Program-made: the position numbers and the translations under genes
Origin: Methylosinus sporium
Lineage (GTDB): Bacteria; Pseudomonadota; Alphaproteobacteria; Rhizobiales; Beijerinckiaceae
Direction: 5' to 3'
Length of the DNA stretch: 64,000 nt
Assembly (NCBI RefSeq): GCF_003113265.1
Contig: NZ_PUIV01000005.1
Coordinates: forward strand, 1 to 64,000
Notes under the pieces: model-generated
What the model saw: only the letters and a program-made list of their open reading frames with translations
What the model was told of the DNA's origin: nothing
Database searches by the model: none
Shown: positions 17,478 through 25,706 of the stretch, one piece after another
Layout of the letters: every line of letters starts with the position of its first letter
Numbering within the stretch: the first letter of the stretch is position 1

Positions 17478-18570
17478 CGTCGACCTTCTCGCAGATCGTC
17501 TTCAGGGCCGCCCAATTCTCGTCGTCGAGCAGCGGCGGCCCGCGCTCGCTTTTGTCGGCGGCGGCGAGCGCCGCGAGCCGATCGGCCGTCAGCGGATGAT
17601 CGTGCAGCAGGCCGAAGGCGCCGTTCTCCTTACCGGCGACGCGCGTCAGCAGATCGCCGAGCGGTTTCGCCGGACGGCCGAGCCGCGCCATCAGCTCGGC
17701 GGCGAATGCGTCGGCCTGCGCCTCCGCCTCGCGCGAATAGGCGGCGCCGATCAGCGCCTTGCTGGCGAAGACCAGCGCGCCGGCGCCGGTCACATCGCCG
17801 AACAGCAGGCCGATGAGATAGGACGTCCCGCCCGTGGCGATGAGCTTGCGCATGGCGTCGCGATGCCTCAGATGGCCGATCTCATGGGCCACGACGCCGG
17901 CGACCTCGTCCGGCGTCTCCGCGCGGGTCAGCAGGCCCGAGAACACATAGATTTTGCCGCCGGGCAGGGCGAGCGCATTGGGAACCGAAGATCGCAGAAT
18001 CTCTATGCGCGCCGGCTGCTCGAGCGCGGCGCGCGATTGCAGCCGCGCCGACAATTGCGCCAGCGCGCCGGCGCCATTCTCGGCATGGCAAGGCTCGGCG
18101 GAGAAGATCGCGCGCAATTGCGCCTCGGCCGCCTCGCCGAGCCGCCGCTCGAAGGCGGGCGGAACCAGCGGCGCGATGCGGTCGGCGGCGAAGGGAATGC
18201 CGAACCAGACGAGGCCGACGACGCTCGCCGTCGCGGCCAGCGACCAATAGAGGAGCGCGCGATTTGCGCCGGGGCGGACGCGGCCGCCGAGAAAGCCGCA
18301 GCGGGCGATGATCTCATTGTGGAGGCGCGGATCGTGCAATTCGAGCCGCGCCAGTTCACCCGCCGCCGCCGTCTCGCGCCGCAGCGCGAAGCCCGGCGCC
18401 TCGATGCGGCGAATATCGTCATAGGGCCAGGATGCGAGCGTCGCGCCATTCTGGACGATCTCCAGCATGGCGCCGAAGCGCAGCTCGACACGTCGCTTGC
18501 GGCTGCTCCAGCCGTCGAAAAATATCACGGCGTCGTCGTTTAGGGCGCCCGGCTGCGGCTCCGCGCTCAT
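17455..18570 (-). CDS. M48 family zinc metalloprotease, membrane-anchored
   Basis: A 371-residue protease. A ~100-residue N-terminal cytosolic domain is followed by one transmembrane helix (about 107-127). The peptidase domain then carries the zinc motif H229-E-I-G-H233 and the third ligand E281 in S-R-E-A-E-A-Q-A-D. This architecture matches BepA/LoiP-like or Oma1-like M48 enzymes that handle misfolded envelope proteins. It begins one base after the stop of the DUF898 gene (TGA-C-ATG), so the two are translationally coupled and probably work together at the membrane. Confidence 0.88.
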   Translation of the reverse strand: MSAEPQPGALNDDAVIFFDGWSSRKRRVELRFGAMLEIVQNGATLASWPYDDIRRIEAPGFALRRETAAAGELARLELHDPRLHNEIIARCGFLGGRVRPGANRALLYWSLAATASVVGLVWFGIPFAADRIAPLVPPAFERRLGEAAEAQLRAIFSAEPCHAENGAGALAQLSARLQSRAALEQPARIEILRSSVPNALALPGGKIYVFSGLLTRAETPDEVAGVVAHEIGHLRHRDAMRKLIATGGTSYLIGLLFGDVTGAGALVFASKALIGAAYSREAEAQADAFAAELMARLGRPAKPLGDLLTRVAGKENGAFGLLHDHPLTADRLAALAAADKSERGPPLLDDENWAALKTICEKVDVKPEAAR

Positions 18571-18571
18571 G

Positions 18572-19747
18572 TCAGAAGCCGACGACGTCGAGACTATCGG
18601 CGAAACCCTCGCCGATGGCGCTCGGCGCGACGCTCGCCCGCGTCGCGACATCCTCCGCTTCCGCGAGTCCGTGGACGACGACCGAGCTCGCGACGAGCTT
18701 CCAGACGCGCTGCATGAGGAAAATGCGCAAGGCCACGCCGATGGACAAAAAGGTCGCGACATAGGCGAGGCCGATTGGAATGAGCACGCCGATCGGCGGA
18801 GTGGTCCCGACCATAGCGTTCCTATTCATCGCTACGACGATTCCGAAGACGATCGCAGCGGCGATGAGCACGCCGATGGTGACGCCCAAAAAGACGAAAT
18901 AATTGCCGAGCAGCGCTGTCATCGTCAGATTTGTCTCGAGCCGCACGCCGCCGAGGCGCAGGCCGCGCAGCCACCAGCGCCATTGCTCCGCCTTGAAGGC
19001 CGCGAACAGCGACGGAGCGCCGAAAACATAGATGACGCCGGCCAATATCCATATCGGTCCCCTGAAAACGGCGCCGATGACATAGGGCGAGAGCAGGAGA
19101 ATGAGCGCGGTGAACCAAATCCAGCCGGCGCGCTTGAAGAAATCGCCGCCGCGGCCGACGAAGTCGCCCTCCAGCGCGCCATAATAAGTGTTGCGCATCT
19201 TGTAGCGCTCGAGCGCCGCCTCGGCCCAGGGCAGAGCGAGGCCGAGCGTCACGGCGATCAGCGCGCCCCAGCCCAGGGCGCGCAGCATATAGCCGAGGCC
19301 GGAGCCGCTCATGCCGAAACGCAGCCCGCGCCAGCTCGAGCGGTTGAGCCGATAGCGCCGCGCGCGATAAATGGCGAATTGGCCGAAGGCGGCGAAGAAC
19401 AGGCCGAGCGGCAGAGAGGCGAAGGCTTTGGCTCGCTCGGCCTCGAGGCCGACGACGAGATAGGCGATATAGACAGGCGCGAGAATGACCAGCGCGAAGA
19501 AGAAGCCGAACAAAAGCTCGCGCGCCGTGCCGACATATTCGAGCGCGTCGCCGCCGATAACCGTGCTCGACCAGAGATAGCGGCGCATATGGGTGGCGAG
19601 CCAGAAGCGATAGAAGCCGGCCGTCACCAGCTCCAGCAGCGCGCCGCGCGTGACCAGCCGACGAAATTCGCCATTGTCGCCGGTGAAGAGAATGGGCGTG
19701 GGCTTGTCGGCGGCGGAGACTTCCGCCGCGAGGAGAACGTCGCTCAT
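18572..19747 (-). CDS. YjgN family (DUF898) polytopic membrane protein
   Basis: A 391-residue integral membrane protein of the DUF898/YjgN family. After P-I-L-F-T-G-D-N-G-E-F-R-R-L-V-T-R-G-A-L-L, a standard opening for this family, come six to eight helices spread over about 75-360. Repeats of a R-Y-x-x-N-x-x-Y/W-R-G motif type are seen (Y-R-L-N-R-S-S-W-R-G, Y-K-M-R-N-T-Y-Y-G). Function is unknown; across proteobacteria it is often next to an M48 protease, as here. The ATG at 19747 has an AAAGGCGG site. Confidence 0.85.
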   Translation of the reverse strand: MSDVLLAAEVSAADKPTPILFTGDNGEFRRLVTRGALLELVTAGFYRFWLATHMRRYLWSSTVIGGDALEYVGTARELLFGFFFALVILAPVYIAYLVVGLEAERAKAFASLPLGLFFAAFGQFAIYRARRYRLNRSSWRGLRFGMSGSGLGYMLRALGWGALIAVTLGLALPWAEAALERYKMRNTYYGALEGDFVGRGGDFFKRAGWIWFTALILLLSPYVIGAVFRGPIWILAGVIYVFGAPSLFAAFKAEQWRWWLRGLRLGGVRLETNLTMTALLGNYFVFLGVTIGVLIAAAIVFGIVVAMNRNAMVGTTPPIGVLIPIGLAYVATFLSIGVALRIFLMQRVWKLVASSVVVHGLAEAEDVATRASVAPSAIGEGFADSLDVVGF

Positions 19748-19875
19748 GCGAACCGCCTTTCGCAATTGTTTCGTGCTGCAACCATACTACAGTACAAGTC
19801 GGAACCGACGGCGGCAAGCTTCGATCGCGGCGAATGCGCGTTATATCTGCATGTTTCGAGAGAAAGGAGCGGCCG

Positions 19876-20568
19876 ATGGCGGAGCATTGGTTTATTTCGG
19901 GCGCCAATAGGGGCATTGGCCACGGGCTCGCGACTTTGCTCGCCGCTCGTGGCGACGATGTCGGCGCCTCCGTGCGCAGCGAGGAGGCGCGGGAGCGGCT
20001 GCAGCATGATGTGGCGCGCCATCGCGCGCGCTTTTCCATCTTTGTCTTCGATCAGCGCGACGAGGCGGGGATTCGCGCCGCAGCGCGCGAACTGACGGGG
20101 CCGCTCGATGTGCTCGTCTGCAACGCCGGAGCCTATGGGCCGCAGACGCAATCGACATTGGACTTGGATTTTCCCGGCGCGCTCGATCTCTTCGACATCA
20201 ACACGCTGGGGCCCTTGCGGCTGGTCCAGGCCTTTCTGCCGCTGATGCTGCGCGCGGACAATCCGCGCATCGCGCTGATGTCGAGCGGCCTCGGCTCCAT
20301 GGCGACGGAGGGCTCGACCAATATCGCCTATCGCGCCGCCAAAGCGGCGCTGAACAAGATCGCCCAGGGTCTCGCCCATGATCTGAAGCGCGAGAAGGTC
20401 ACGGTCGTCGCGCTCAATCCCGGCTGGGTGCGCACCGATATGGGCGGCGAGAACGCCGATCTCTCGGTGGAGGAGAGCGCCGTCGGCCTCATAGAGACGA
20501 TCGACGCGCTGACCCTGGCGGATTCCGGCCGTTTCCTCGATTATCGCGGCCGTGACGTTCCTTGGTGA
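19876..20568 (+). CDS. SDR family oxidoreductase
   Basis: A 230-residue classical short-chain dehydrogenase. The Rossmann motif appears as S-G-A-N-R-G-I-G (8-15), followed by V-C-N-A-G-A (NNAG equivalent), the catalytic serine in L-M-S-S-G-L-G and the Y-x-x-x-K pair in N-I-A-Y-R-A-A-K. P-G-W-V-R-T-D-M-G-G is the usual post-catalytic block of C-factor/CsgA-like SDRs. NAD(P)-dependent, substrate unknown. The start at 19876 has GGAGCGG upstream. It is divergent from the DUF898 gene and convergent with the DUF900 hydrolase. Confidence 0.85.
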   Translation: MAEHWFISGANRGIGHGLATLLAARGDDVGASVRSEEARERLQHDVARHRARFSIFVFDQRDEAGIRAAARELTGPLDVLVCNAGAYGPQTQSTLDLDFPGALDLFDINTLGPLRLVQAFLPLMLRADNPRIALMSSGLGSMATEGSTNIAYRAAKAALNKIAQGLAHDLKREKVTVVALNPGWVRTDMGGENADLSVEESAVGLIETIDALTLADSGRFLDYRGRDVPW

Positions 20569-20586
20569 GCGGCCTTCGATGAAGGC

Positions 20587-21855
20587 TCAGCGCAACGGCT
20601 GCGCGACGACATCGGCGCCGGCGGCCGCGGTGTCGCTCATATGCTCGCCGAGGCGCTGCAGCTGATCGCCGAGATTTTCGCGCGTGCGCGGATCGACGAT
20701 GGCGAAAGGCGTCGAGACGGCGACGCTCGCCGCCGTCCCCATTGTCGAGGCCGCGCCGGTCGCCACCTGGCCCAGGCGCTCGCCCACTCCGGCGCGATTA
20801 TCGGCCAGCGCCTGCCCTTCTGCGAGACGCGCGCCGATCGAGCGCACGATCTCCGGCGATTGCGCGAAAGTGCCATGGCCGAGCGGATCGGAGGATTTCA
20901 CCGTGGTGAGATCGACGACCTTGAAACGACGCTGCTCCAGAGTGTCCTTGAACGGCTCGCGCTGCGGATCGATCGCGCCGAGCCGGACCTTGTCGCCCCA
21001 CACCCGGCGGGAGGCGGCGAGCGCCTCGTCCTCGCGCGAGACGAAGAGGGTGAAGATGGCGCGACGCTCGTCGATCTCGGCGATCTGCCGCGAGAAGACG
21101 TCGTAATCGACATCGGGCGCGGCCAGCATCACATTCTTGATCTTGGAGGGGAGGCCGCGGTCGCGGATCGCCATTTGGCGCAAGGCTTCCAGCGTCACCC
21201 AATTGCCCATGGAATGCGCGAGGATCGAAATTTCGCCGACCGAAGGGTCTTTGGCGAGCATATGCAGCACATGCTCCAGCGCGTCGCGGGAATAGCTCGC
21301 GCTCTCATGGTCGTAGCCGTAATCGAGCAGCTTGCCGCGCGAGGGCCAGGTGAACAGCACCGGCAGCGCGCTCGTCCCCGAATCATGGACGATCTGCGCG
21401 AAGCGAAACACCGCTTCGGCGAAGAGCGTGTTGAAGCCGTGGACGAAGACCAGCGCCTGACGCTTCGGCGCCTTCGCGATGCGCGCGTCGAAGCGGCGCG
21501 CGGCCTCCCGCTGGTCGACCGCGTCGGCGCGCAGCGTGACGAATTCGCGGCTCGGATCGCCGGGCAGAGTTTCGGGCCATTGCACCTCGCCGATCTGGCG
21601 CGCGCCGTCCGGCGGAATGGAGACGGCGATATCGGCGAAGGCGAGGCCCTTTCCGCGCTCGCCGGTGAAGAGATCGCCGGGCTCGGCGCCGCGATCGCTG
21701 CGCGTCGTGGCGACCAGCAATTCGACGCGATCGGTTCCGGCCGTCTGCGGCTGCGGGGTCAGCACGCCATGTGGACGTCCGCCGCAGCCGCTCGCCGCCA
21801 AGGCGAGGCAGAGAATGAGAGACGGACGAGAAAATCGTTTCGACGATCGGCGCAT
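20587..21855 (-). CDS. alpha/beta hydrolase lipoprotein (DUF900)
   Basis: A 422-residue lipoprotein with lipobox L-A-A-S-G-C (C24) after a short signal peptide. The body is a DUF900-type alpha/beta hydrolase: V-F-V-H-G-F-N-T-L-F (oxyanion region), T-W-P-S-R-G, and nucleophile elbow A-H-S-M-G-N-W with the serine in G/A-x-S-x-G form. The C-terminal ~90 residues are low-complexity and Ala/Gly-rich. An esterase-like role in the periplasm is likely but the substrate is unknown. It is convergent with the SDR gene and divergent from the MCP-UrtA gene. Confidence 0.85.
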   Translation of the reverse strand: MRRSSKRFSRPSLILCLALAASGCGGRPHGVLTPQPQTAGTDRVELLVATTRSDRGAEPGDLFTGERGKGLAFADIAVSIPPDGARQIGEVQWPETLPGDPSREFVTLRADAVDQREAARRFDARIAKAPKRQALVFVHGFNTLFAEAVFRFAQIVHDSGTSALPVLFTWPSRGKLLDYGYDHESASYSRDALEHVLHMLAKDPSVGEISILAHSMGNWVTLEALRQMAIRDRGLPSKIKNVMLAAPDVDYDVFSRQIAEIDERRAIFTLFVSREDEALAASRRVWGDKVRLGAIDPQREPFKDTLEQRRFKVVDLTTVKSSDPLGHGTFAQSPEIVRSIGARLAEGQALADNRAGVGERLGQVATGAASTMGTAASVAVSTPFAIVDPRTRENLGDQLQRLGEHMSDTAAAGADVVAQPLR

Positions 21856-22058
21856 TCGGCAAAGCTCCCGATCCTCCGAATAAACCGTGGGGCGAGGGGA
21901 GTCACGCGCTTACCGTTTGCTCCTAGGTGGCTGCGCTGAAAATCCCGGCGCCGATTGCCGATAATCGAGGCGGAGACGACGCGCCGTCGAAAGGGGTTGG
22001 TAACCGTTGTGTAGCGAAAATACGCAACTTTTCAAACCAATAGCGAAGTGTGTGATCC

Positions 22059-24374
22059 ATGGCGGACAATTTGGCCGGGAAATTTCCGTGCGCGTTTCTC
22101 CTCGCGGCGACCTTCGCCGCGAGCTGCGCGCCGCTCGTCCTCGGCTGGGCGAGCGGCGATCCGCGTCTCGCCTTCGTCGCGGCGGGGCTCGCCGCGCTCG
22201 CGGCGGCGGTGGCGATCGAGCGACGCTTCGCCGCGCAGATAGCGGTGCTGGAAAAAATCGCCGCGGGCGATCGTTACGCCTGCCTTCCGCGCAAGAATGG
22301 CGCTCTGTCGGGGCGGCTCTGGCGCATCGGCGAAGAGATTCGGCGTATGCTGGCCGCCGTCGACGCTTTCGCCGTCGCCGAGCGCAGCCGCGAGGCGGAG
22401 CAGTCGATCCGCGAAGCCGGCCGCGCCGTCTTCATGGCGCGGCTGCGCGAATCCGCGGCGGAGACGGAGAGCATTCTCGACGCCGCCGGCGCGAAGACGC
22501 GGGCGGCGGTCGACGATTGCGCCTTCTGCACCGACGATATGCTCCGCCGGCTCTCCGAGGCGACGGGCGCCGCCGCCACGGCCGCGCAGAATGTCGACGG
22601 CCTGGCGCTGGCGGCGCGCGACGCCATCGTCGAGCTGGTCGGCCGCTCCTCCGGCCAGGTGGCGGCGGCGCGCGCGGCGGCCGATCGCAGCGCCGCCGAT
22701 CTCGCCCGCGCGGAGGAGATCGTGCGCGGTCTCACCGCGGCGGCTGGCCGCATCGACGCGGTGAGCAAGCTCATCCAGTCCATCGCCGGCCAGACCTCTC
22801 TGCTCGCGCTCAACGCCACGATAGAGGCGGCGCGGGCCGGCGAGAGCGGACGCGGCTTCGCCGTGGTGGCGAGCGAGGTGAAGACGCTCGCCAATCAGAC
22901 CTCGCGCGCCGCCGCGGACATCGAGGCGCAGATCGACTCCATCCGTTTCGCGGTGGAGGGAACCGTCGGCGCCATCGCCGACGTCTCGGCCAGCGTCGAT
23001 GCGGTCGCCTGCGTCAATCGCGATCTCGCCGACACGCTGAACCGGGAAGCGGCCGAGCTCGACGGCCTGGGGGCGCGCGCCGCGCTCGTCGCCCGCGGCG
23101 TCGGCGAGGCGCTGCCGGACGTCGGCGATGTGGTCGCGCAGGCGGAAGCGGCCGGCCGCGCGGCGCTCGCCACGGCGCAGATGCTGCTCGGCGGCTCGCA
23201 GAGCCTCGTCGGCGCCGTCGAGCGCTATTTCCTCGATCTCGACAATGGCGCGATCCGCATCGGCATATTGCATTCGCTCTCCGGCACGATGACCAGCAGC
23301 GAGCGTCCCTTGCAGGAGCTGCTGACCATGCTCATCGCGCGCTGCAACGAGCAGGGGGGCCTCCTCGGGCGCCCGCTGGAGGCGGTGATCATGGACCCGC
23401 GCTCCGATCCCGCCCTCTACGCCGCGCAGGCGCGCATTCTGTTGGAGGAGCGCGGCGTCGCGGCCATTTTCGGCTGCTGGACGTCCGCCTCGCGCAAGGC
23501 GGCGCTTCCGGTGATCGAGAAAGCCAATGGGCTGCTCTTCTATCCGAGCCAATATGAGGGCGAGGAGCGGTCTCCCAATATCGTCTACACGGGCGGCACG
23601 CCGAGCCAGACGGCGATTCCGGCCGTCGATTTTCTGAAAGGTCTCGGCGCGCGGCGCTTTTTGCTCATCGGCAATGACGATGTCTATCCGCGCGTCACCA
23701 ACGCCATTTTGCGCGCCTATCTCGCCGCGCAGGGGATCGGCGGCGACGATGTCGTCGAAATCTATGCGCCGCCCGCCCTCGAGGATTGGAGCGCCGTCGC
23801 CAGAGAAATTCGCCGCTTCGCCGCGCGTCCCGGCGCGGCCATCGTCTCGACCGTGAGCGGCGACGCCAATCTGCGCTTCTTCCGCGCCCTCGGGGCCCTC
23901 GCCGCGCCGACCCTGTCCTTGTCGATCGGCGAGGCCGAGCTGCCGGCGCTCGCCCATTGCGCGATCGACGGGCTCTATGTCGCCTGGAACTATCTGCACG
24001 CCATCGATTGCGCCGAGAATCGCGGCTTCGTGGCGCAATGGCGCCGCTACAAAAATGCGCCCGACGCCATGACCAATGACGCCATGGAGGCGAGCTATCT
24101 CGGCTTCGAGCTGTGGCGCGCGGCGGTGGTCGCGGCAGGCTCCGTCGATGTCGCGGCGGTGCGCCGCGCGCTGCCGCTGCAAAAGCTGCGCGCGCCGAGC
24201 GGCTTCTCCCTGCCGCTGGACGCCGAGACGCAGCATTTGCACAAGCCGGCCTTCATCGGCCGCGTCGCCCGCGGGCGCATAACGCCGGTCTTCGTCGGCG
24301 AAGGCTTGATCGCCCCGCAGCCCTGGAGCCCGTGGCTCACCAAGAACCACGCCAGAGCGACGCGCGCCGCCTGA
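22059..24374 (+). CDS. fusion of MCP signalling domain and UrtA-type urea/amide-binding domain
   Basis: A 771-residue protein. Two N-terminal membrane helices (about 9-30 and 37-54) are separated by only ~6 residues, then a HAMP-like linker follows (55-105). Next comes a methyl-accepting-chemotaxis signalling hairpin whose tip contains [20 protein letters not shown] (243-262) and [11 protein letters not shown]. From about 397 to 765 there is a full UrtA-like domain: [46 protein letters not shown], and P-W-S-P-W near the end. UrtA normally is the periplasmic urea receptor of an ABC transporter. Here topology puts it in the cytoplasm downstream of the MCP hairpin. I infer a chemoreceptor or sensor of intracellular urea or amides. 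No CheR-binding pentapeptide is seen at the C-terminus. Confidence 0.85.
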   Translation: MADNLAGKFPCAFLLAATFAASCAPLVLGWASGDPRLAFVAAGLAALAAAVAIERRFAAQIAVLEKIAAGDRYACLPRKNGALSGRLWRIGEEIRRMLAAVDAFAVAERSREAEQSIREAGRAVFMARLRESAAETESILDAAGAKTRAAVDDCAFCTDDMLRRLSEATGAAATAAQNVDGLALAARDAIVELVGRSSGQVAAARAAADRSAADLARAEEIVRGLTAAAGRIDAVSKLIQSIAGQTSLLALNATIEAARAGESGRGFAVVASEVKTLANQTSRAAADIEAQIDSIRFAVEGTVGAIADVSASVDAVACVNRDLADTLNREAAELDGLGARAALVARGVGEALPDVGDVVAQAEAAGRAALATAQMLLGGSQSLVGAVERYFLDLDNGAIRIGILHSLSGTMTSSERPLQELLTMLIARCNEQGGLLGRPLEAVIMDPRSDPALYAAQARILLEERGVAAIFGCWTSASRKAALPVIEKANGLLFYPSQYEGEERSPNIVYTGGTPSQTAIPAVDFLKGLGARRFLLIGNDDVYPRVTNAILRAYLAAQGIGGDDVVEIYAPPALEDWSAVAREIRRFAARPGAAIVSTVSGDANLRFFRALGALAAPTLSLSIGEAELPALAHCAIDGLYVAWNYLHAIDCAENRGFVAQWRRYKNAPDAMTNDAMEASYLGFELWRAAVVAAGSVDVAAVRRALPLQKLRAPSGFSLPLDAETQHLHKPAFIGRVARGRITPVFVGEGLIAPQPWSPWLTKNHARATRAA

Positions 24375-24389
24375 GGACCGCAAAAACGA

Positions 24390-24450
24390 AACGAGCCCGA
24401 AAGCGCGCGGTTTGAAGGGCGAGGCCCCGGACCGCGAGCCTTCGGGCTCG
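24390..24450. terminator. stem-loop after the MCP-UrtA gene
   Basis: A perfect 10-bp inverted repeat (cgagcccgaa at 24390-24399, ttcgggctcg at 24441-24450) encloses a 41-nt loop with its own cgcgg/ccgcg pairing. It lies 16 bp after the stop codon of the fusion gene and upstream of the convergent HU gene's end. There is no clear T-run, so it is a terminator-like structure and not a canonical intrinsic terminator. Confidence 0.5.
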
Positions 24451-24462
24451 CTCGGAAAGACA

Positions 24463-24479
24463 CCCTGATGAAATCAGGG
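24463..24479. terminator. short hairpin overlapping the HU-gene stop codon
   Basis: ccctgat-gaa-atcaggg is a perfect 7-bp stem with a 3-nt loop. The minus-strand stop codon of the HU-like gene (24474-24476) lies in one arm. Either a 3'-end stabiliser or part of the terminator for that gene; there is no T-run. Confidence 0.35.
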
Positions 24480-24863
24480 CGTGGCGGCCGTCTTCAGCTT
24501 GGAGAGGGCGCGGATTTTCACACGCACGCTCGCCGGCTTGGCGGCGGCCTTGACCATCTCGCCCGTGGCGGGATTGCGCACCAGAGTGCCGGCCTTACGC
24601 GCCGGAACCTTGCGCAGCGACACTTTCAGCAGGCCAGGCAGGGTGAACTCGCCGACGCCGCGCGGATGCACGGAGCCGAGGAACACCTCCTCGAGCGTGG
24701 CGTAGACCGCAGCGGCGGTCTTGCGCGGAAGCTCGTTCTGCTCGGCGAGCAGATTGATCAGGGCCGACTTGGTCAAGCTCTCCTTCACCGGACGAATCGC
24801 GGCGGCTTCGGGTTTCTTGGCCTTCTTGACCGCCGCAGGCTTCTCGCTCTTCGCCTTGGCCAT
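24474..24863 (-). CDS. HU family DNA-binding protein with Lys/Ala-rich N-terminal tail
   Basis: A 129-residue nucleoid protein. A ~28-residue basic tail (K-A-K-S-E-K-P-A-A-V-K-K-A-K-K-P) precedes a full HU/IHF core (about 30-120). The core has S-L-T-K-S-A-L-I-N-L-L-A, the hinge G-E-F-T-L-P-G-L-L-K-V and the beta-arm R-N-P-A-T-G-E with the intercalating proline. Divergent HU proteins with basic tails bind DNA with less bending specificity and may compact or bridge it. The ATG at 24863 has GGGAG upstream. Monocistronic, convergent with the MCP-UrtA gene. Confidence 0.88.
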   Translation of the reverse strand: MAKAKSEKPAAVKKAKKPEAAAIRPVKESLTKSALINLLAEQNELPRKTAAAVYATLEEVFLGSVHPRGVGEFTLPGLLKVSLRKVPARKAGTLVRNPATGEMVKAAAKPASVRVKIRALSKLKTAATP

Positions 24864-24998
24864 CGCAAATCTCCCTCGAATTCTCATGAAAAGACGCGTC
24901 ATATCGAACGCGCCATGTGAGGATTCGTTTGCTAACGCTTCGAGAAGTGATTCGCAATCGGCGCGATGCTCGATTTTTGCAATGCCGGCTGCGCAAAA

Positions 24999-25538
24999 TC
25001 ACTCGTCGAACACGCCTTCCAGCGCATAATGCGTCACCGTCTTGCGATTGGCGATGAGCTCGTCGATCGTCGGCTCGCCCTTCAAAGCGCGGGAAATCGC
25101 CAGCTTCGTCGCCTCGTAATTGGTGCGATAGAGGTCGCGCCTGTCGAGGTTCGGATCAGTGGCGCAACGCGGATCGAGCCAGACCATGATGATCATGACG
25201 AGATCATTCACCTGATCTTTCGGAATGATTCCTTCGGAAACCGCATCGACGATGGCGTCGCCGGTCGCCGCCTGCACGACGCCGCCGAGCAGTTCGACGT
25301 AATCATTGGAGCGCACCGTCATCTTGGTCGTCATCATGGTGGCGGGGCGCACCTGCTGATTGAGATCGCGAATGACGAACATGCGCGGATGGCCCGCGAC
25401 CTGTCCCGTCATGGAGGCGAAAGCCGTCCCGACCGGGCCCTTCACGCTGCCGATCAGCACTTCCGGCATGGCGTCGGTATATTGCCCGTCCGCCGCCAGA
25501 ACCGTCGCTTCGCCCGTCGCCAGCCAGATATCGGTCAT
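24999..25538 (-). CDS. formaldehyde-activating enzyme (Fae) paralogue lacking the catalytic histidine
   Basis: A 179-residue Fae-family protein. Family blocks are G-P-V-G-T-A-F (34-40), P-A-T-M-M-T-T-K-M-T-V (65-75), A-V-S-E-G-I-I-P (99-106), N-Y-E-A-T-K-L-A-I-S-R-A (140-151) and N-R-K-T-V-T-H (164-170). Fae condenses formaldehyde with tetrahydromethanopterin in methylotrophs. The histidine proposed as general acid (His17 in Methylobacterium Fae, six residues before the G of I-I-G) is M24 here. This is therefore a divergent paralogue (Fae2/Fae3-like), perhaps a formaldehyde sensor, carrier or altered enzyme. It supports a methylotrophic host. It is divergent from the sorbosone-dehydrogenase-like gene. 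Confidence 0.82.
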   Translation of the reverse strand: MTDIWLATGEATVLAADGQYTDAMPEVLIGSVKGPVGTAFASMTGQVAGHPRMFVIRDLNQQVRPATMMTTKMTVRSNDYVELLGGVVQAATGDAIVDAVSEGIIPKDQVNDLVMIIMVWLDPRCATDPNLDRRDLYRTNYEATKLAISRALKGEPTIDELIANRKTVTHYALEGVFDE

Positions 25539-25706
25539 CGTCGTTTTCCTTTTCATTCGTCGGAGGCGGTCGAATAGCACCGGCCGTCCGCTGCAGGAAG
25601 AGGCGGGCCCCACGGGAGCGACAGGCGTCGAATGATACGATAATTCTATCTTTTAAATATGATTCAGCCGAGCTAGAGTGCGGTCCTGTTTCGAAAGAGG
25701 CCGCCA

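Noticed and set aside
22032-24383. A 783-codon minus-strand frame opposite the MCP-UrtA gene
   Set aside because: GC-rich antisense shadow; no recognised domain, whereas the plus frame has two complete families.
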